64,000 nt of DNA from contig NC_133474.1 of the NCBI RefSeq assembly GCF_025370935.1, forward strand, positions 18,066,417 to 18,130,416, in the 5' to 3' direction. Under the pieces are notes generated by a model. That model worked only from the letters and a program-made list of their open reading frames with translations. It made no database searches and had not been told where the DNA came from. A program made the position numbers and the translations under genes. Positions 20,301-33,660 of the stretch are shown piece by piece (the first letter of the stretch is position 1; each line of letters starts with the position of its first letter). The stretch is from Choristoneura fumiferana (Eukaryota; Arthropoda; Insecta; Lepidoptera; Tortricidae).

Positions 20301-22439
20301 CGGTAACTATCAGTTGAAGCTCTGACCCATCTCTGTTTGTGTGATCAGGTGATGACCACTAACGGTACCACTGGGCTGATTTATTCAATTTCCCTAGTCG
20401 CATGCGCACCGCCCGTGGTCCACTTGCGAGATGATCGCGGGCTAATCTTCCACGTCGCCTGTCGTGTTTACTCGACTATTATAACACCTGAATCCGTTTA
20501 CTCCGCGTGACTGACACTGGATGCCTAATAACTACGTTTACTCAGTAAATTACAAAGAAAGCAGTTAAATTTATCACGCTAAAAGCGTTGTTAGTTGAAA
20601 TTTTATGGAATTAGGCGCCGGTTTACCGTTGCGGAAGAAAGTTGAGTGACGGCAAATATGATAAATTCTTTACGTTCTAAAATTGCTAGCTTGTAAAAGA
20701 ATCTTATTGGATTCATTTAATATTCCGTTTAATTGTATTGTTGTGATGTTCAGTTGGCTTGCTGCGACCGGTTTGCGGTAAATAAAAAGTAGTTTCCGAG
20801 TATTTCTATGTGTGATTAAGTAGGTAGGTATGTGATCGTTGAGTTTTCGAAACACGTTTCGCTACGTCATTCAACAAAATCGTTTGTTGACATGAATATT
20901 TATATGAAAGGCAGGTACACCGCTAACGATTCGGCCGCGCTCTCGTGGCCGACAATGGCTCGGTTCCCATAGAAAGTTGTAAACACATGGTCTCCACGGG
21001 ACTATTGTTTGCCGGTAACGCGATGTTTGCACTTCGCACCGCGGCACCGATGCCGCACGAACCTGCCTGCGCCGAATGTGCTTCCAAAATATCGATGACT
21101 ATCTAAAAACATGGTTTATTTCGTTTTGGTTTTCCTACTAAGAACATGCGAAATTAATGTCACTGGTTCTTAACATAAACTTTTGTTTTGTTGCATTAAG
21201 TTCTATAGTTTTCTAAGCTGTTTAGCCTGTATGAACAAATAAATAAAAATATACTAAAACACCCACAATTAAATGCCTTCCTCAGTAAGTCTACGGAAGA
21301 ACGTATTTATGCGTATTGCTTACCGAAAAGACAAACTTAGACTTAGAGAAAAAGAGAAGCGCTAATCGAACCCAGGTTAAAATAACAAATTTGGAGTTGT
21401 ATAAAAAATACAAAAAGAATCGTATTGCTTACGTCTGAGGGAGAAAAAGTCAAACTTAGAAGTATATTTTTTGAATATTTATTTAGCGACTAATTTACGT
21501 TTCCATAGTACGTATAACAAAATACCTACATATATTTAAAAAAATATTACTCTTATCCTCATAAATATAATATGTGTGTTACATAAAGACAGAAACACAG
21601 ATTGCTATTAATTGTTAAATTCACTGCAGTGTATCAATGGCGCTAATTGCAATGAATGAGTCATCAAATTTGAGAAGCTGGATGAGTAAAAGCACTCAAA
21701 GTGATTTTTGAAAAGGTGCCAAGTTTGGTACTGTCTGCAAGATTAAAATCAATTCCAATGAATTACTGTTTAGCAAAAACAACGTCAAAGATGAAAACCG
21801 GTACTTAATGTTTAATCAATGATGCGTTTGAGTTCTCCAAGATCGGCGCTTTGTGACGAACGGCCAAGTTATATTTTTAATAGTGAATTTATAGAATTTT
21901 CTGAAAAGGAAAACTTGGCCTTTAGTAGGTCTAGATACTTTTGTATTTTTTTTGTGAGATACAAGTACCTACCTGCTTTCTATAAATTTAATCTACTTTC
22001 AGTTTAATAAATACTTTTTTTTTATCGTATATTTCATGTTTTAGCTTTGCGGGAAAAAATGTTTTAGCTTTGCGGAAAAACAGTTAGGTATTCTTTGAAC
22101 TTGGCCGGACACACTGCCGTGTGAACGAGTGGGTTAGCAATGGAACACAAATCAAGTTGGCTAGTTGATACGAGCTAATGTTTTTTTCCCATAACAATAC
22201 GACATCGCTGAGACAGAGGAGTCATTTCCTTTCACATTAAGTATCTACTCGCATGTAAACTAGGCGTGGTTTTGTTTTATTTTGACGAATCTAAAACTGA
22301 CACAAAATATTCAGTTACAGGAGTTAAGTTTGCCAAATAATTAGATTTTTTTGGCCTCTGTACCACAGAAAATAATTATAAGAGCTTCAAATCGAAATAA
22401 ATTGTTAACTCATACAGAAAAAAATATAACAAAAAATTG
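20301..22439. other. Intergenic with a second GC-rich patch
   Basis: About 20925-21085 is again GC-rich (CGGCCGCGCTCTCGTGGCCG, GCACCGCGGCACCGATGCCG) but has no open frame. The rest is AT-rich with no recognised gene or repeat. Confidence 0.35.
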
Positions 22440-22631
22440 AACCGACTACAAAAACCATGAAAATATTTTTCTGCCAGTGCAGTCAGCACGAGCCAGCAGG
22501 AGTGGAGCTATAGTCGTCTACCTCGCCTACATACTATACGCGTATAGGGCTTCAATCACTCCTGCTGGCTCGTGCTGAGGCACTGTCTTCAGACTGGTAG
22601 AAAATTATTTTCATGGTTTTTTGTAGTCGGG
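22440..22631. mobile_element. Foldback MITE, CAGCACGAGCCAGCAGGAGTG family, copy 1
   Basis: ACCGACTACAAAAACCATGA at the left pairs with TCATGGTTTTTTGTAGTCGG at the right; TCAGCACGAGCCAGCAGGAG pairs with CTCCTGCTGGCTCGTGCTGA. Loop of about 50 bases. Copies at 42986 and 51448. Confidence 0.7.
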
Positions 22632-22984
22632 TAAGTGACTTTATTCTTCAAGCTCCTAGGTATAAGTTTTAAGAGATATTGCAAATTATTAAAGAGGGGG
22701 GGGGGGGGCAGTAAACCGCTTGACTCAAATGTTATTACCAAGCCACGATTATACCCACAACGTTAGTCCCAACTGACAGTAATGACGATAAAAAACACTG
22801 AATGTTTATTTCAAATGCATACAAATAAAATATAGTTTTATATGAGACAACACTTTCTAGAAATATTAATAATTGTTATTTCTCTCGTACAAAAGACTTC
22901 AACGATAGCGGGCACTGGATGAAAAGTTAAAATGAAATATTCCCAACAAACTTATTTTTTGGCCTGTTTAAAAACGCTTCGTCA

Positions 22985-23935
22985 AAATCATGTGGTACAC
23001 AAATAGATTTATTTCCCTTTGATAGTATAGGTACTAAAAAAGTCGTCGTCGAAAAGTTATTAAAAACGGGTATGATTTTATTGATCACCTAATAAATGCG
23101 TTTTCAGCGACCTAATAAATAATATTTGTTCCTAAAATCGTAGATCTATCACCTAAATTGTATCACCAAATAATATTAAAACGGTTACCTAAATATTATT
23201 TAAAACTTACTCTGAAATAATTTGATCATAACATAATTATATTGAGTTCCAAAATAATAGATGCGTCACTAAACCCGAATCACTAAACAATAAAGAAATG
23301 GCTTCCTAAAAATTGATTATAATCACTGGAAAATAATATTGATCATCAAATAATTGAACTGAAATTTGACGATAATGATATACAATGAATGAAATAATAA
23401 TAATAATATCTTCTCACAAATTACACCAATTGACCCAGCCTCAAACTAAGCAAAGTTTGTTATATGGGTACTAAACAACGGGTAGACATACATACATAAC
23501 ACTTAAATACATACAAACATCCAAGATTCAAGTTACCTACTACAAACATTTTTATTCATCATAGGTACAAGTATTAGCAAAAAATGTTCGGTTCTGGCAC
23601 TTTGCCGGCCGATGCCGCGGCACGCTCGCTTCGTTCGCTCGGTTCGCGCACTGAGGGTCGTAGTTCTACCTAACACTCCTCCTCGCTTCGCTCGTCGTCG
23701 TACCTAACCAGACCTGCCTTAGTAGAATAGGTAGAAGCATCGAATTAAGGAACTGATCTATTTATTAGGATTATTTTGGTGGTCGAATTTTGATGATTAA
23801 ACTATAATTTAGGATAATCTGATGACTCATACTTAGAGACAGATTTGATTAATTTGAGATCAATATATTTCTTAGGGATGGATATAGTAATTAGGGTATC
23901 GTTGTTTAGTGACAGAAAACAGAAAAATTAAAAAC
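22985..23935. mobile_element. Large quasi-palindromic element built of short TCACCTAATAAT-like motifs
   Basis: The left part repeats GATCACCTAATAAAT, TCACCAAATAATA and TCACTAAACAATAAAG with variation. The right part (23745-23935) carries the same motifs inverted (TTTATTAGGATTATTTTGGT; TTGTTTAGTGACAG). The middle holds the SINE tail at 23405-23575 and a CG-rich block with GCTCGCTTCGTTCGCTCGG. No open frame. Class unknown. Confidence 0.45.
23405..23575 (-). mobile_element. SINE tail fragment
   Basis: CACCAATTGACCCAGCCTCA, AACTAAGCAAAGTTTGTTAT and a run of ACATACATA... match the tail of the minus-strand SINE at 57180-57445. The tRNA-like head is missing. Confidence 0.6.
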
Positions 23936-24059
23936 ATAGAAATAAACATACAAATTTAGAAAAAAAAACAATAGTAAAATGATTAAATGTCAATGTGATA
24001 AAATTAAATGTAAAATCTAAATTGGTTGTTTGACATAGGTATAATTTAACCAATTTAGA

Positions 24060-24260
24060 AAAGTGGAAAACTTATCATTTCAAAGTTCAATATCTCAAAA
24101 ATGGCTGAACCGATTCTAATGAAATACTAAGAACCGCCGCAAACTAGGAAACACTTTCTCGTATAAAACCACTCGTTTGGTAGTTATGACGTCTCATGCC
24201 ACTGACAGACAGACTGACATTGGCGTTACACTTAAAACGCCCCTCTTCTTATTAAAATTA
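24060..24260. mobile_element. Interspersed repeat fragment
   Basis: TTCAATATCTCAAAAATGGC, TGAACCGATTCTAATGAAAT and GACAGACAGACTGACATTGG are a combination that recurs in lepidopteran intergenic DNA. Only part is present. Confidence 0.35.
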
Positions 24261-26297
24261 TTTTTAAAAAACCGGGTTATAAATAACACCTTTCAGAAGT
24301 CATTGTCGAATAATGGAGCGCATTACAGGTTATTATTTTACAACCGATATCACTGACCTTTCCTTTCATTCACACGCAGCCATAAAATACCATTTTATTT
24401 TTTAAAGTAAAAAATTCAGATCATGAAACCACCATTAACATTTTAGTCGGAACTTTTTATTTTCAAAGGGCAAAGGAAATGATCGTTTACGTCCTAAAAA
24501 CGTGGCGAAACCGCCGCCGCAACCTGAATTATAATTCACGGGCACTTTCACTGCAGGGTCGCTGCGCACGCGCACGAGGTCACTTTGTGCCGGTATTTCG
24601 GGGCTTGGGCCACATTTTACTGATATTAAAAGGACAAGAATGGTATTGAATTCATTGGGCGTTGATTCACGGTTATTTACTTTAAGTAGAGTCAGTATTC
24701 GTCTGAAACAGATGCAAATGATGAAAATTTTACAATACTTAAGTTCTACCTACCAAATTATGTTCAAGCATTTTACGTCAAAATGTGACAGTTACCTACT
24801 GCTTTATTTACTCGTCTAGTTCGACTTTGTCAGCTTACTTGGGACAGATTATTGAAATCAGAAAAAAATATTTGAAACTACTTATTCACGCTTTAAATAA
24901 AAATAGTCAACCGGTTCGTGAAGAAATGTGGTGTATTAATTATACTCAACGGCACAAAATTTGGCTCACCCTTCATACAAAATTACCGATTCTGCATAAA
25001 TTTGAGGGCCAGTTTTTTTTCCGCTCAGTATAGTTCCATCGGGCGTGCGATAAACGAATTCTTCGCAAAGTAACTCTGTCTAGGATCCATTCACGTAACA
25101 ATAACCTCCTGGGTCCTCGCCTCGCGTACTTTACAAAGGACTAATTAACACTAAGAATACAGCCGAATGTACTTTATAATGTACAAATTGTTCATTGAAT
25201 AAAGAATTCTAAGAATTTTTAAATAATATCCAAAATAACAATGCAGGTCAACCACGTCTAGGACTTAAGCACTAAGTTTGTTAAAAAACGTCAGGACCCA
25301 GGAGAATAAACAATGGGAACGGTAAAATTAGAAGTACAAGCTCATGCAAGGTTCGTAGTGACTACATACAATGCCAGTTTTCCCGTGAATGTGAAGCACA
25401 TTGCACAGATGCACAAGCAACTAAACAAATAAGGTAATGAAGAGTAACGTAAGACGTACCTACTTAGTAAAGTGACGCTTTCTAAATTTTCTATTCCTCC
25501 GGTAGGCACTTCTGAAAGGTGCTATAAAATACCAGTAACTAAATTAAATATGGCGAGTTGTCACAAGACTGCACACATACATGTGACGCATAAATACTCT
25601 CAAAATATTCTAAAGCATAATGCATGTTAATAATTATATATTAAAACAAACGCCATCTTGTCTTTAATTTGAGTCCCACGGTTTAATGTCGGACAAAACA
25701 TTTTATTCAAAACTGAACGTGTGACGAATGTGACAATGATTGTAAATAACCAAACTTTAATTATAACCAACCTAGTTTAGAAACAACTTAAAATTTAACA
25801 CTTAAAAAAATAACCAAACAAAACAAACGGGAAAACTTTAAAATCAACACCACCTTTGTCGACGCGCGGTAAGGGTCAAGATGCTAGCAGCATTGCATTG
25901 CTGGACAAGGTTCAGCCGTTGGAGAGACTGCAGACGCATGGACTGAACGTGTGGATATCTCTTTAATTAATCACTGAAACTTAATAACTAGTATAAGTAT
26001 TAAGGAAACTACAAAATATTACAAGTGCCTATAGTTAAGCAATTTCGTAAAATTTACACAATATTTTCTAGCCTATTCAGTATAATAGCTCACTGTTGTG
26101 ATAAGAGGTCTGTTAAGTTCGTCTTTTACATTGGCATTACGTTGGATTGAAACCAATTATATGAGCTAAACGAGTCTGTTAGCCACTATTACACGGTCAT
26201 TGCAAGAAGCCTTATCATCGTGTGGATCGATAGTTGCTCCGCTTAGTCGAATCGAAAATATTTCAATTTAGTCCATCACTTAGATCATCAGAAAGTA
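24261..26297. other. Intergenic, nothing recognised
   Basis: AT-rich with no gene. The short open frame 24785-25033 has no motif. Confidence 0.4.
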
Positions 26298-26471
26298 TTG
26301 GACACATCATTTTTCTTTTGTCAATCAAACAAAAAATTACAACAAAGATGACTCGCGTCAAAGTTCGAGAGTGGTGTCGTCACGCCGTGCTAAAGTATCG
26401 TTCGGCTTGATATCACTCGGAACTTAACTATTTCTTTGTTTGATTGAGAAAAGAAAAAAATATGTGTCCAA
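26298..26471. mobile_element. MITE with ATTGGACACAT termini
   Basis: The left end (26298-26335: ATTGGACACAT, then TTTGTCAATCAAACAAA) and the right end (TTTGTTTGATTGAGAAAAG, then ATATGTGTCCAAT) are inverted copies over about 35 bases with small indels. Interior about 100 bases, non-coding. Confidence 0.65.
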
Positions 26472-26587
26472 TATATCATCATAGTATCAGAAAGATATAT
26501 AACTGAAGGACTAGTTACATTTTTTGGGACACTGCCTAGTGCTCTTTATTTCCTTACATAAGTATCTTAAGAGCTAGAGAAAGAACT

Positions 26588-26714
26588 GCAGGGCCACTAC
26601 GAAACTCGAAGTTCGTGTCGTGCGGTCCCTCTGACACTTATACTGTATAATACGAGAGCAAGAGGGACGGTACGATACGAACTTCAAGTTTCGAGTTTCG
26701 TAGTAGCCCTGCAG
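26588..26714. mobile_element. Palindromic MITE, CAGGGCTACTACGAAACTCG family, copy 2
   Basis: Begins CAGGGCCACTACGAAACTCG and ends TTTCGAGTTTCGTAGTAGCC then CTG. The same loop motif (CTCTGACACTTA, then ATAATACGAGAGCAAGAGGG) is found as in 11351-11480, so the two are true copies. Confidence 0.75.
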
Positions 26715-28249
26715 GATAGATCAAAACAGAACAGGATTAAAATAAAGTTGATATTGTGACACGTTCTAGAAAAATAGTGACTAACTCAGTTTGGGACGAC
26801 GTGAATCCTTTTAGCAAATTAAAATTTCTGGAACTATTTGTTTTTTTTTAAACACAGTCTTAGTTACTCACGATTCCATTTTACGACGGCAAATTATCTT
26901 CCAGGTACTGGTTATCTAAAGAATTAATGCAAGGTCGTATGGTCGCAGGTAGAGACCGCCGCGCGACATTCTTCGACAATTAACATTGTTCTGTGGTTAA
27001 GTCCCTTTAAGCCGGGTTTTTACTATTCAAGGAGACATTGGAGTAGCTTTGGGTTAGCGTGAAGTAGAAACGACGTCGATGGGCCATCTCGGACCTAGAC
27101 CTACATCTAGGACCACGGACAAGAACCAATAATTTTTTTTTTTCCACTAACCCAAGTTTTAAGAAAAGGATCATACTTTTTTTTAAACTAATTACACATG
27201 TTCAGTAAAGTTCACGAATGGTAAGCTAGTAGACATTAAATCCTTGTTGGCCATTTCTGGGTACTACTGTATTGGTGCCGTCACCTAAGTCCCGTAATGC
27301 AGTGTCTCCTGGTGTTTCCCAAACATTGTTCTGCCATGGCCCGGTAATTATCACACCTGCCCCTTCGTGACCCATTTAATACTTTTACGAATATTTACGT
27401 TGCATCGATCGATAGTAGGTATTATTTGTAAAACAAGGCGGTAATGTTGCGACCGGTATTTCATTTGATGGTCCGGTACCGGGTCGCGACCCGGCAAATG
27501 GGAAACGCTGCCGTAATGTATTACAATGTGCGTACGAGCATTAAATGTAAAATCTTTTCTTTAGTTTAGTTTCAATGTGGACTAACTATGTTAAGTGGGC
27601 GACGGCAATGACACATCATGAAGCCCTTGTTTACTTAGAGAGTCATCGCCAAGCATGTTGTTGACATAGTATATTAGACGTATGTATTTGGGGATATAAT
27701 GGCCATGAGAAGGTAATGCGGTCTAAGGTAGTATAATTTAATTATTTTAACCGGCATCATTGTGCACGTTTTTATTAGTTATCAACCACAATCAGATTAG
27801 GCAATTTTCACGGCCATCTTTTTATTTATTTATATTTTATTTCATTATAGATTCTGGTAAAGGCCGGCAGATTTTAATTACGTAAATGATGATGCATATT
27901 TAAAATACCTCCCTACCAAATAGTTATAGGTACTCCGGATTTTTGTTAGAATCACGTAATGTCAAGTATATTATAAGTTATCTCAAACTGAATATACTAA
28001 AATAGCTCAGTTTGCTTTCCTAACTCAATAGATTTTATCTTTTAGCCACAAGTCAATTAACTCAAACAAATGCTATTCTCTGAACGCAGCGCCGGATAAA
28101 ATCTAAACGGTATTGACACCATTCTGCATTATATTCACAGACGCTAATTAAGGTGCATAATTATCTCAGGCTTGATCTTTATAGACTACGAATAGTAGAT
28201 GAAACGACCGCAGGACCGCTATACGCAGGGTAAATTGTCTCTACACAGT
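26715..28249. other. Intergenic, nothing recognised
   Basis: No gene. A short inverted GC patch near 27420-27490 (GCGACCGGTATTTC, then CCGGTACCGGGTCGCGACCC) is unexplained. Confidence 0.35.
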
Positions 28250-28455
28250 AGGGAGTGTATCGAGAGGGCACCTAAAGTTATAAAAAAGAAAGAAAGAAAA
28301 TCATTTATTTATAACAGCAGTGACACATTACACAGGTTAGAAAAAATAATAATAAGAAGTGTTGCCGCTATAAAAAGGTCCCGGCTCAGCATATCGCTTG
28401 TTGAAAACCAGCACTGGTCTGCCGCCGGGCCACAGAAGAGTGAAATTACGGAAAG
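28250..28455. mobile_element. Retroelement 3' fragment
   Basis: AAAAGGTCCCGGCTCAGCAT, TTGTTGAAAACCAGCACTGG and TCTGCCGCCGGG resemble a repeat related to the one at 62030-62250 (both share AAAACCAGC.CTGG). The apparent open frame 28199-28498 is a chance frame through this repeat. Confidence 0.45.
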
Positions 28456-28604
28456 TCACACAAAACAAACACAAAATATAGTTACGAGACTAAAATAGAT
28501 ATTACTTGGCTGATAGCCCTCTTTATCATGGCCACAGTACATGTAAATCTTAGATGTAAATGAAAAAGATAAGAATAAAACAATGATATAAGTAAGCCTC
28601 ATTC

Positions 28605-28870
28605 TAGAAAAACGTTCTCCTGTTGGATATAGGCCTCCCCCAAAGAATAATTTTCACACGATGATCGGTACCGTACAGCATCGGTAACACGCTAACTCTG
28701 GCATCAGTACAGTCCATCATCATCATCAGCCTATAGCAGTCCACTGCTGGACAAGTGGACATAGGCCTCTTCCATGGCGCACCACAACAGTCTGTTTTCA
28801 GCCCTTCGCATCCATCCGCCGCCACCCCAGCGACCCTCTTAAGGTCGTCTCCACCGTGCCTCAGGACGCC
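28605..28870 (-). mobile_element. RTE-like LINE 3' ends (two fragments)
   Basis: At 28605-28650 a short piece with GTTGGATATAGGCCTCCCCC. At 28710-28870 the minus strand reads a decayed protein tail followed by CCAGCAGTGGACTGCTATAG and a (GATGAT)n tail. Short trinucleotide tails of this type mark RTE-clade LINEs. Better preserved in 32042-32210. Confidence 0.55.
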
Positions 28871-29341
28871 CTACACTACGTTTTCCCGTCCGTGGTTTCC
28901 ATTCAAGGACTCGTCTGCTCCACCGTTCATCAGTCCTGCGACAGACTTGGCCAGCCCAACGCTACTTTAGCGAACTAATTCTTTGAGCAACGTCGTTGAC
29001 TTTCGTTCTTTGTCGGATAATGTGATTTCGGATTTTATCCTTCAAAGAAACCCCATAACTCCATAGCTCGCTGAGTGACCTTGAATTTGTGGATTAGCCC
29101 CGCAGTCAGTCCATTTCTGATACAAATGACGGGAAAATTATCGTGTAACCTTCACGAACTGACGGACTGATGGTTCGGACTGATGATAATGAATTTAATT
29201 TCAATTAAATTAATTCGTCAGTTAATTTTGAATGACAGAAAATCAGAATGATCAGACATCGGTTCAGTCCTGAACTGACGCCAGTCCACTCTGTGGAGGG
29301 CCTACCTGCGCTGCTTAAACACACGCTTCCTTACAAGACAA

Positions 29342-29487
29342 GTACCGTCACCTGCACAAATATCTGCTACAGCGGAGCGAGCAAAAATATGTGGCACGTC
29401 CTACCGCCTCTAGAAATAGAGTCGTATCAGGTATTTTAAGCACGCTTTGTGGTGCCAAACATTGGTGATGATGACTGCACAGGTACC
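29342..29487. mobile_element. GTACAGTCACC-type MITE, inverted copy
   Basis: GTACCGTCACCTGCACAAAT, CAGCGGAGCGAGCAAAAATA and CCTCTAGAAATAGAGTCGTA are the reverse order of the 17850-17985 element. The right end is eroded. Confidence 0.6.
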
Positions 29488-32041
29488 ATAATCTTTACTA
29501 TCAATTTTCATTTGTTTACTAAATATTTAAATACACTGCAACAATATGAAATACAGTTGGTTTTCACATGTACATGAGCAGAAACGGGATAGAGTAAATA
29601 AGTTTAATACCGCGCAGTGGCGTAGCGTCAGATATTTCCGTGGTAAAGCCGAAGCAAAAATCGCATTATCTTTCATAAATCATGTATGTCCTGTTGTCCT
29701 ATTTTGGTAAATATTGGGCAAGCCGATGCGAATAGGGTTCTATGGACGTTCGCCACTGATGCCGCGGCAACTACTTTCTTTTTCTAAATCCTTTTTAACT
29801 CTATTTTATTTAATGGTAGATTTCACCAAATATACTTTGTTGCCTACATAAAATATAATAAGTTAATTTACTAATACTATTCATGCTATTAATCGTGCAC
29901 GAGATGAGAAGTCATAGGCCAAGTGGTAGCTGTGTATGGTAATATTGTAAGTTTAACCTATTGCTTACTGAATTACCTACTAATGCATACCATTATTAAC
30001 ATAATTAATTCCTTTGATATGTCAAATATTTAATATTATTGCGAAAAGCAAATGGAACCAGTTGGGACGTTAAAGTTAACAGAGTGTTTCATCGATACCG
30101 TTATATGTAAAGGAAAATATTCGTTATATGTAAAGGAATACATTACACACAAACATCACGCCTGTATTCCCAAATGGGGTAGGCAGAGCACACGAGACGG
30201 CGTACATTAACAGATGTATATTAATCGATCGATGTAGTAGCCTACTTCATCATTTTATTGGAAATAAACAAGATCTTTAAATGTTTCGTTCGTTAAAAAC
30301 ATGACTCTAGCTAGTGGGTGGGTGGGTGGCGTGCGTGCGTGTGTGTGTGTGTGTGTGTGTGTATGCTTGGTACTCCTTTACTTGCGCTAAAACGGCTAGA
30401 CATTATATTTAAATCAGTCCAACCATTGAAAGTGGATTTAAATGCTCTTTATACGCAAAAAACTTTCACAAATAATTAGTCGGAAATATTATCGTACGAT
30501 GCCTTAATTGTTTTATCCGTCTAGCTATTTAAAACTCATATAGATATAGTTATGTGAATCACAACTCTTTTAGGCACGCGGGTGAAAAGGACATAAAATT
30601 ATAGAGAAGCATATTTTGAGTAGCTAATTGGTATGCACTTGTGATACTGTTAGTGCATGTTTGTTACCAAAGCAGCTGACTCGCCATAAAGCCATCGATT
30701 GCAAGTGAAGCAAATCGACCGGCGCGTGAGCATGAAGCGACCCCTGGGATAGTCGACTCCACAAGCGTATGCACAAAAAGTTCAATAAAAAGCTCTAGGG
30801 CAGGGCACGCACTGCTAGTTGAAAGTCACGGTGCAATGCGTATAGTACCTATTTACTCGTACCTCGTTGACCTTAATCACGTTTAAGTTTAGCATAAGTT
30901 TAGCGTCCGCAACGCGTCGTGCGTGATTATGATTACTCGTACTTAGCGTTGTTCCGAAGTTATATTTGACAACTATCCCTCGCTCCGTTTCGACGTGAAA
31001 GACGGACAAACATACAAAAACACACCCTTAAGCATTTATAATATTAGTATGGATGGCTACAAAATTAAATGAGTGTACACACACAAAAGACTTTACATAA
31101 TTGGTAAATTTCAATGAAAATGCGTTTATATGATGTACGCCACCTGATGCTGCAGCCAGGGTCGACTGCTGATGACGGAACTCCTCAAGGGCTGATAGCA
31201 CAGATTCGAAAATTTACATGTACGTTCAACGAACTGACATAATTACTTTGCTCACCCTCCACCTTTATGATAGGTAACTACTTTTATGCATGAAATGTGT
31301 GTTCATGCAGCTTCTCCACCTCCACACTGTAAGAACCCACACAAATCACACAAACCAATTATCACCACCACCACACTACACTGACGCGTGCATCCTCAGA
31401 GCAGCACAACCACCATGCTACCAGATATTAAACTTAAATCTCGATGTCAATTTCCCAAATACCCACTTTATTTTTCACAAGCAACGCTTACGCAACAAGT
31501 AAAGCCTTATTCAATAAATTACTTATTTAATTTTTATAAACGAAACGACAAAGTAGGGGGAGGTTTTATCGAACCTCCCATTCTATACCACACGCACGCT
31601 CGAATGGTGTAGATTATTCGGAAAGTTGTCATGTGGTAATGGTACTGAACTCGACTGTACTCAAATACCAATAAAGCGGTAGGTCGATGGGTTCAATATT
31701 AGCGGTGCCGGACGGAAGTCGCGTCGCTGAGCCGAGACCGGCAGGTGGAGGGCGGACGGCCATCAAACTGCCCTGCCTTAGGAAATATTACTCATATACG
31801 AGTAAAACGTTCAAGTACTATGGTGCGATTGTCATTCAATCGGATACTTTCATATCGATTTGGAAAAAGAGTCGTGACATTATATTCAATTCAGGTGGAA
31901 GCGTCGATATTGTTTCGTAGGAACCTCTAAACTCATACAAGGAGGTTCTGCAGTAACTAGTTGGCAAAAACACAGCTTGAAAAATAAGATGAGGTTGATA
32001 TTATCTTTGAATACCTATTTATAATTGTCTTAAGTATCATT
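29488..32041. other. Intergenic with a microsatellite and retroelement relics
   Basis: 30313-30362 is a compound microsatellite: (GTGG)n, then (GTGC)n, then (GT)n. About 31025-31055 holds an RTE-like end (TTTATAATATTAGTATGGAT). Short open frames at 31290-31612 and 31687-31930 show no domains or splice support. Confidence 0.4.
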
Positions 32042-32210
32042 TTCATCATCATTAGCCGGAAGACGTCCACTGCTGAACAAAGGCCTCCCCCTTAGAACGC
32101 CACAATGAACGAAAACACGCCACTTGCATCCATCGGTTTCCCGCGACTCTCACGATGTCGTCAGTCCACCTGGTGGGGAGGCCTGCCAACGTTTCGTCTC
32201 AAGTATATAG
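32042..32210 (-). mobile_element. RTE-type LINE 3' end with ORF2 C-terminus
   Basis: The minus strand reads LPTRWTDDIVRVAGNRWMQ, a hallmark C-terminal block of RTE-type LINE proteins, then CATTGTGGCGTTCTAAGGGG, GTTCAGCAGTGGACGTCTTC and a TGATGATGA tail. 5' truncated. Confidence 0.7.
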
Positions 32211-33299
32211 CAAAGAAAATGAACAAATACAGGCGTTCGTTTGCCAATGCCTTAGTTTTCCCTGACACAGAGACCTCCGCACATCAATCGAGTGTCCACG
32301 CAATAAGAGCGAAAAAGACGTAGACGCGTCGGCAGGCGTCGGTCGAGCCGCTACGACCCGAACCATGACTTTTAAGCTCTAATTGCGTGGACAGAAAGGT
32401 TTTTTTCTATCGGCTTTATTCCGCGTCGACAGATGTGGGGAGACCGTTACTTTCAAAACTGATCTTCATAAAATTATAAGAGTAAGAACGAACCTATCTC
32501 ATTTTAAAGGATAGTGAAAAATAAGACAATTTATTAAGACTAAACAAACACTTATCTTAATAATCTGTGAAAGGGCTTACGAAATTTCAAAAGCGTTTAA
32601 GTGATTTCATCAGGTCGTTGTGAATAAACAATGTAACAACCATTATGATGTAGATAAGATAGACGCAGCGAATACGCTCAACTGTGTTATGTTTACAACT
32701 CACGAGATGGCTTGAACTGAACTATCAGGAGAGCATTATTTTGTTCCACTGTCTCTTGAATGGTTGGCTCCGTAGCCAGGTATTTACTATACAAAAGGCC
32801 TGACCTAGTTTGAAATGAGATCTTTAATGAGTGAAGATGTTTACTATCACTCTGTGTCCATTCATTACTATACTGAATGACTCTACGCAACCTCGCTCAC
32901 TCAGATGTAACTCATGTTAGTCAACAACTGTTTTTATTCGGGATAATGTGTACTCGTATCCCAATATTTATTCTAACCTTCCATAGCATGCCAAATATAT
33001 AATATATAATACAGAGCGACTTCAAATTGGCAATACAAAACACTTGATTGTGACTCAGTTAATGCTTAATGTACCCTGTTGTTAAAATTAGCTGTATTTA
33101 ATTATCGTTAGTTTTGTAATAAAACTGCGGCCGAAGTGCGGTTACCCTACATTAAATACCTAACTACCCCTAACCTGTCACTCGATGTTGTTTAATCTCA
33201 AGTATCCTGATTAATTTATGATAATAAGTAATCGTAGTAATCGGTTCAGAAAGCTTGAAAGCGAAACAAACTCATTTTCTCATTCATAATACCAGTAAG

Positions 33300-33660
33300 G
33301 ATTCATCATCAATATCATCATCATCTCAGCCGTAGGACGTCCACTGTTGGACAGTTTCAGTTGGATTGGATTGAAGCGGCCTGCACCCACCGTGAAGCCG
33401 CGCTTTACCAGGCCATCCATCCATCACGTTGGTAGTAAGGGTTAAGTTAAGGGGGCCAGGCGCACGCGATATCGCGAAAGAGATATCCGCGCGCCTCATT
33501 GATGTTTCAGGTGACCAGAGGGCTGGCAGCTATTTTGGGCAAAGGACAGCCTTCATACATTACCTTGTACATACCTTGTACCTTTGTACATAGTCATATT
33601 TTTAAATGTTTAATGTATTGTGTTTTATTGCTTTTTGTTATAAATAAATACATTCCTAAC
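33300..33660 (-). mobile_element. RTE-like and other LINE 3' fragments
   Basis: ATCATCATCATCTCAGCCGT and AGGACGTCCACTGTTGGACA form the tail of the same LINE type as 32042-32210. After 33450 a second fragment (GACCAGAGGGCTGGCAGCTA, TTTTGGGCAAAGGACAGCCT) ends in TATAAATAAATACATTCC. Confidence 0.5.

Noticed and set aside
28199..28498. 99-codon + strand open frame
   Set aside because: It lies across a retroelement fragment and has no domain or splice support.
30313..30362. GT-rich run as a possible regulatory Z-DNA element
   Set aside because: A simple compound microsatellite of a common kind; no gene nearby to give it a role.
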